Origin: Pseudomonadota bacterium
GTDB lineage: Bacteria > Pseudomonadota > Gammaproteobacteria > Pseudomonadales > Azotimanducaceae
Assembly (NCBI GenBank): GCA_009936895.1
Contig: JAACDS010000344.1
Span: 1 to 7,990 of the forward strand
Direction: 5' to 3'
DNA: 7,990 bases
The position numbers were made by a program, and so were the translations under genes. The notes beneath the pieces are model-generated. The model was not told the DNA's origin and searched no databases. It saw nothing but the letters and a program-made list of their open reading frames with translations. Every line of letters begins with the position of its first letter. Positions within the stretch are counted from its first letter, which is position 1. This document shows, one piece after another, positions 7,276 through 7,990 of this stretch.

Positions 7276-7448
7276 CTTTTTTCCTGTCTGGGGATAAATC
7301 ATCGCGCAGTATATCGCCACCAGAATGCAAATGGCTGGAATACCACCCATGCGTTTTTTTCACTACTTATACCCCCAGTCTTCGGCAGTAAGGTGTTCCA
7401 TGCTAATGTCATTGCATCCATTCAGACTCGGGTATTAGGGAGGATTCG
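7276..7448. promoter_or_regulatory. Divergent intergenic region between glcB and the halohydrin dehalogenase-like gene
   Basis: This 173-base gap should contain both promoters. For glcB on the minus strand, TATACT at 7308-7313 is a good -10 match that would give a leader of about 25-30 bases, but no clear -35 is at the right spacing. On the plus strand, TGCTAATGT at 7401-7409 resembles an extended -10, with only a weak TTCGGC at 7381-7386 as -35. No strong operator palindrome is evident, so a regulator cannot be named. A shared regulator for the two divergent genes is possible. Confidence 0.35.
7439..7443 (+). promoter_or_regulatory. Strong ribosome binding site of the halohydrin dehalogenase-like gene
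   Basis: GGAGG at 7439-7443, within the longer AGGGAGGA, lies five bases before the ATG at 7449. This fixes the start of the last gene and suggests efficient translation. Confidence 0.85.
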
Positions 7449-7990
7449 ATGAGCGGACGTCTTGCAGGTAAGCGCGTATTGGTCACGCAGGCTGAAGACT
7501 ACATGGGGCCAGCAACCATCGAGTTGTCTCGCGAAGAGGGAGCAGAGGTCATTGCGGACAATTCGGATTTGACTCAGCCCGGGCGCTGTGAGGAGCTCAT
7601 CAGCGGCAATGGTGAGATTGATGTGCTGGTCGCAAATCTGGCCTCACCGAATTTCACCGGCATACCGGTCACGGAACTGACCGCAGAAGATTGGCACTGC
7701 ACCTTTGACATGATGGTGCATCCACTGCACCGCCTGTGTCAGGCCGTCCTGCCGCAGATGATCGCCAGGCAGGCAGGTAAAATCGTGGTATTTGGCAGTG
7801 CGACTGCCCTGAAAGGCATGCCGACGGTGACGGCCTACAGCGCGGCCAGAGCCGCCCAAAGCGGTTACATCCGGTCGCTGGGTGTCGAGGTCGCCAAGCA
7901 CAACATACAAGCCAACTTGATCGCGCAAAACTACGTGGAAAACCCGGTCTATTATCCGCCCCAACTGCGTGAAAAAGAATCCTTCCAAAA
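7449..7990 (+). CDS. Halohydrin dehalogenase-like SDR-fold protein (3' end cut by window edge)
   Basis: The first 180 codons are visible; family members are usually about 230-260 residues, so roughly a quarter is missing. The protein has the SDR fold but not the dehydrogenase motifs. The glycine-rich loop is replaced by TQAEDYMG at 13-20, matching the T-x4-F/Y-x-G signature of halohydrin dehalogenases. The active site is Ser117, Tyr130, Arg134 (GSATA, then AYSAAR), matching S-x12-Y-x3-R with Arg instead of the usual Lys. NNAG is replaced by ANLAS at 62-66, and NYVENPVYYPP at 161-171 resembles the halide-site loop of HheC (there PNYL). Such enzymes convert vicinal haloalcohols to epoxides plus halide, and open epoxides with anions such as cyanide or azide, without NAD(P). 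The family is called on motifs; the subtype and true substrate are unknown. The start at 7449 has a strong ribosome site. The gene is divergent from glcB. Confidence 0.85.
   Translation, partial: MSGRLAGKRVLVTQAEDYMGPATIELSREEGAEVIADNSDLTQPGRCEELISGNGEIDVLVANLASPNFTGIPVTELTAEDWHCTFDMMVHPLHRLCQAVLPQMIARQAGKIVVFGSATALKGMPTVTAYSAARAAQSGYIRSLGVEVAKHNIQANLIAQNYVENPVYYPPQLREKESFQ

Noticed and set aside
7276..7350. 25-residue N-terminal extension of GlcB with a hydrophobic stretch that could pass for a signal peptide
   Set aside because: Malate synthase G is cytoplasmic, the family N-terminus matches a start at 7275, that ATG has its own Shine-Dalgarno, and the extension overlaps the likely -10 of the glcB promoter.
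7449..7990. Ordinary NAD(P)-dependent SDR dehydrogenase for the right-edge gene
   Set aside because: The TGxxxGxG and NNAG motifs are missing and the active-site Lys is Arg134, while both halohydrin dehalogenase signatures are present.

Overview
This window is about 8 kb of gene-dense bacterial chromosome with moderately high GC. It contains six complete or nearly complete protein genes and one gene cut by the right edge; the leftmost gene is also cut. The gene mix suggests a marine or aquatic gammaproteobacterium: a DUF4212 plus VC_2705-type sodium symporter pair, malate synthase G, a NUDT19-like Nudix hydrolase and an Eis-like acetyltransferase. This placement is an inference from gene families, not proof. 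I see no RNA genes, CRISPR arrays, insertion sequences or prophage signs.

Layout, left to right. (1) On the minus strand, a Nudix hydrolase (1248-2033) is followed 28 bases later by an Eis-like GNAT acetyltransferase that runs off the left edge (2-1219). They probably form one operon. (2) Divergent from it, on the plus strand, are a small two-helix DUF4212 subunit (2152-2436) and a 13-helix sodium:solute symporter of the acetate/monocarboxylate-like VC_2705 group (2438-4210). They are separated by one base and probably translationally coupled. (3) The symporter gene meets a minus-strand SDR oxidoreductase (4211-5011) tail to tail with no base between the stop codons. The SDR lies 68 bases downstream of malate synthase G (glcB, 5080-7275), so glcB and the SDR may be co-transcribed. 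(4) Divergent from glcB, on the plus strand, the right edge holds the first 180 codons of an SDR-fold protein (7449 onward). It carries the two motifs that define halohydrin dehalogenases rather than NAD(P)-dependent dehydrogenases.

The genes around glcB fit two-carbon metabolism: uptake of a short carboxylate by the symporter and condensation of glyoxylate with acetyl-CoA by GlcB. The halohydrin dehalogenase-like gene is the most notable item. This is a small enzyme family that breaks carbon-halogen bonds in vicinal haloalcohols without a redox cofactor. Its position beside glcB, with a conventional SDR dehydrogenase on the other side, raises the untested idea that products of haloalcohol or epoxide breakdown enter central metabolism here.
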